This document shows positions 14,726 through 15,883 of a stretch of DNA of 15,883 bases, in pieces. Position numbers and translations under genes: made by a program. The stretch is from Candidatus Aerophobota bacterium (GTDB lineage: Bacteria; Aerophobota; Aerophobia; Aerophobales; B3-G15), in assembly GCA_030607715.1 (NCBI GenBank), contig JAUWJM010000021.1:1-15883 (forward strand), in the 5' to 3' direction. Under the pieces are notes generated by a model. It was not told the DNA's origin, searched no databases, and saw only the letters and a list, made by a program, of their open reading frames with translations. How positions within the stretch are numbered: the stretch's first letter is position 1; each line of letters starts with the position of its first letter.

Positions 14726-14737
14726 GACAGGCTCCTT

Positions 14738-15499
14738 TTATATCCTTACTGCAATCCCTTTTTGCTTTAAATATCTTTTTGTCTGTGCTATAGTATACTT
14801 TTTGTAGTGGAATATAGAGGCAATCAGAGCAGCATCAGCTTTCCCTTCTTTAAATACCTCATAGATATGCTCTAAAGTTCCTGCTCCTCCTGATGCTATT
14901 ACTGGAATATTAACCAGATCAGCAACAGCCCTGGTGAGATTAATGTCATAGCCTTTTTTTGTTCCATCTTTATCCATACTGGTTAAAAGGATTTCTCCAG
15001 CTCCTAATTCTTCAACTTTTCTGGCCCATTTTAAGACATCTATTCCCGTAGGAGTTCTTCCCCCATAAGTATAAACTTCCCACTGAAAGTCATCTTTTGC
15101 CTCTTTAGCATCTATAGCTACTACTATACACTGCTTGCCAAACTTTTTAGATGCTCTTTTTATTAAATCAGGGTCCTTCACTGCTGCTGTATTAATGGAA
15201 ATCTTATCCGCGCCGGCATTGAGAAGATTACGAATATCCTCAAGATTTCTTATTCCACCTCCTACGGTAAGAGGTGTAGAAATTTCCTGGGCCACCTTTT
15301 CTACTACATTAATCATAGTCCCTCTTCCCTCATGAGAAGCAGTAATATCCAAAAAAGTAATTTCATCTGCTCCTTCATCTTCATAAATTTTAGCATTTTC
15401 TACAGGATCACCCACATCTCTAAGCTTTACAAAATTTATCCCCTTAACTACTCTTCCCTCCATAACATCTAAACAAGGAATTATTCTTTTAGTCAACAT
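14738..15499 (-). CDS. hisF: Imidazole glycerol phosphate synthase cyclase subunit HisF
   Basis: A 253-residue (beta-alpha)8 barrel that makes IGP and AICAR from PRFAR and ammonia in histidine synthesis. Asp11 in [14 protein letters not shown] and Asp130 in VVAIDAKE are the catalytic pair. [33 protein letters not shown] and [14 protein letters not shown] are all present, so the enzyme is complete. The ATG lies 2 nt after the stop of the hisH scar and its GGAGG lies inside that scar. Its normal glutaminase partner HisH is not encoded here in intact form. HisF alone can use free ammonia in vitro in characterised enzymes, or an intact hisH may exist elsewhere. Confidence 0.97.
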   Translation of the reverse strand: MLTKRIIPCLDVMEGRVVKGINFVKLRDVGDPVENAKIYEDEGADEITFLDITASHEGRGTMINVVEKVAQEISTPLTVGGGIRNLEDIRNLLNAGADKISINTAAVKDPDLIKRASKKFGKQCIVVAIDAKEAKDDFQWEVYTYGGRTPTGIDVLKWARKVEELGAGEILLTSMDKDGTKKGYDINLTRAVADLVNIPVIASGGAGTLEHIYEVFKEGKADAALIASIFHYKKYTIAQTKRYLKQKGIAVRI

Positions 15500-15501
15500 T
15501 T

Positions 15502-15628
15502 TTAGTTAGACCTCCAAATTTTCTTAAAATTTTCAATCCCTGGTAATTAAAACCTCGCATCCTATTCTCTTTAATCCTCCTTCCAAGCTTCTAATATTTC
15601 CCATTCCATAATCTACAATAGCAATCAT
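15502..15628 (-). pseudogene. hisH: hisH scar: N-terminal 31 codons plus a short C-terminal tail
   Basis: From ATG 15628 the frame reads [20 protein letters not shown] and on to CEVLITRD, then TGA at 15533-15535. This is the classical start of HisH, the glutaminase partner of HisF. A shifted frame across the junction reads [11 protein letters not shown] to TAA at 15502-15504, compatible with the last residues of HisH (usually ...GLKLLENF). About 160 residues, including the Cys-His-Glu triad, are missing. The start lies behind AAAGG, downstream of a good promoter. The tail supplies the GGAGG for hisF. The N-terminal identity is sure; the C-terminal part is likely. Confidence 0.82.
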
Positions 15629-15661
15629 ATTATGCCTTTATTGCAACATATTTACCTTGTA

Positions 15662-15689
15662 ATTATAACAGATTTTTTTAAAAAAGCAA
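15662..15689 (-). promoter_or_regulatory. Extended -10 promoter of the his/pur operon
   Basis: On the minus strand TTGCTT (15689-15684), 16 nt, then TATAAT (15667-15662). The TATAAT is preceded by TGT, giving a TGnTATAAT extended -10. It lies about 34 nt before the hisH-scar ATG and probably drives hisF, purS, purQ and purL. Confidence 0.65.
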
Positions 15690-15742
15690 AAATTTATTTG
15701 GTATGTTTTTAAGTTGGCATATTTTGTACAATTACTTATTTT

Positions 15743-15883
15743 TTATCCACATACCCTCAACAATTTCACAATCTTCTTATCATCTATTTCCTTCAATGAA
15801 GAAATCTCAATATGCTTCATTGTTTTCCCGCCACCTTCAAAAAGTTCCATCTCTTTCTTTGATAAGCCCTTTAATGAAAAACC
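15743..15883 (-). CDS. 3' end of a DUF1801-like protein, cut by the window edge
   Basis: A minus-strand frame is open from the window edge for 46 codons to TAA at 15743-15745. It reads GFSLKGLSKKEMELFEGGGK, then TMKHIEISSLKEIDDKKIVK and LLRVCG. The KTM(K/R)HI(E/K)I string with a following EID...LL segment resembles the C-terminus of DUF1801 (YdhG-type) proteins, which bind small ligands or metal in an unknown role. The family call is from memory of its motif and only moderately sure. It is upstream of the his/pur promoter and has no clear terminator between. Confidence 0.55.
   Translation of the reverse strand, partial: GFSLKGLSKKEMELFEGGGKTMKHIEISSLKEIDDKKIVKLLRVCG

Noticed and set aside
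15135..15335. Plus-strand open frame antisense to hisF
   Set aside because: Shadow frame of the conserved HisF barrel.
1..15883. CRISPR arrays, tRNA or rRNA genes, insertion sequences, replication origin
   Set aside because: No regularly spaced repeats, no cloverleaf or rRNA-like segment, no transposase and no DnaA-box cluster were seen on reading both strands.

Overview
This is an AT-rich bacterial chromosome segment, tightly packed, with Shine-Dalgarno starts and sigma70-type promoters. It carries MEP-pathway isoprenoid genes, an alternative GlmU next to NagB, a PurS/PurQ/small-PurL complex, a ROK regulator and a sugar-binding protein. That mix suits a free-living, probably anaerobic and uncultivated bacterial lineage (Atribacterota or Aerophobota-like would be a guess). 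No rRNA, tRNA, CRISPR array or transposase was seen.

Layout. 1-4242, minus strand: a ROK regulator, a DegT/DnrJ/EryC1-type PLP aminotransferase and a secreted family 1 solute-binding protein. The last gene is closed by a perfect 36-bp palindrome. 4370-7439, plus strand: a promoter, a gene stub with in-frame stops, a cupin, ispE, ispD and an IspG lacking its Fe-S domain. 7402-8469, minus strand: a second, full-length but divergent IspG with its own promoter, converging on the first with a 38-nt overlap. 8578-10689, plus strand: promoter, nagB and an alternative GlmU. 10810-11315, minus strand: a DUF4258/DUF2283 pair. 11412-15689, minus strand: a his/pur operon read as hisH-scar, hisF, guaA-scar, purS, purQ, purL. 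15743-15883, minus strand: the 3' end of a DUF1801-like gene.

Most notable points. (1) The two IspG genes look reciprocally degenerate. The plus copy keeps a canonical substrate-binding TIM barrel but has no [4Fe-4S] domain. The minus copy keeps every Fe-S ligand but has lost several barrel residues. In known IspG dimers the Fe-S domain of one chain caps the barrel of the other, so a split, obligately heterodimeric IspG is a concrete hypothesis. (2) hisH and guaA, both class I glutamine amidotransferase genes, have each lost their middle while keeping the first ~30 codons and the last 10-20 codons in place. The ribosome-binding sites feeding the next genes are preserved. A third stub of similar form (4427-4573) heads the isoprenoid operon. 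These scars suggest repeated internal deletion without polarity, unless they are assembly errors.
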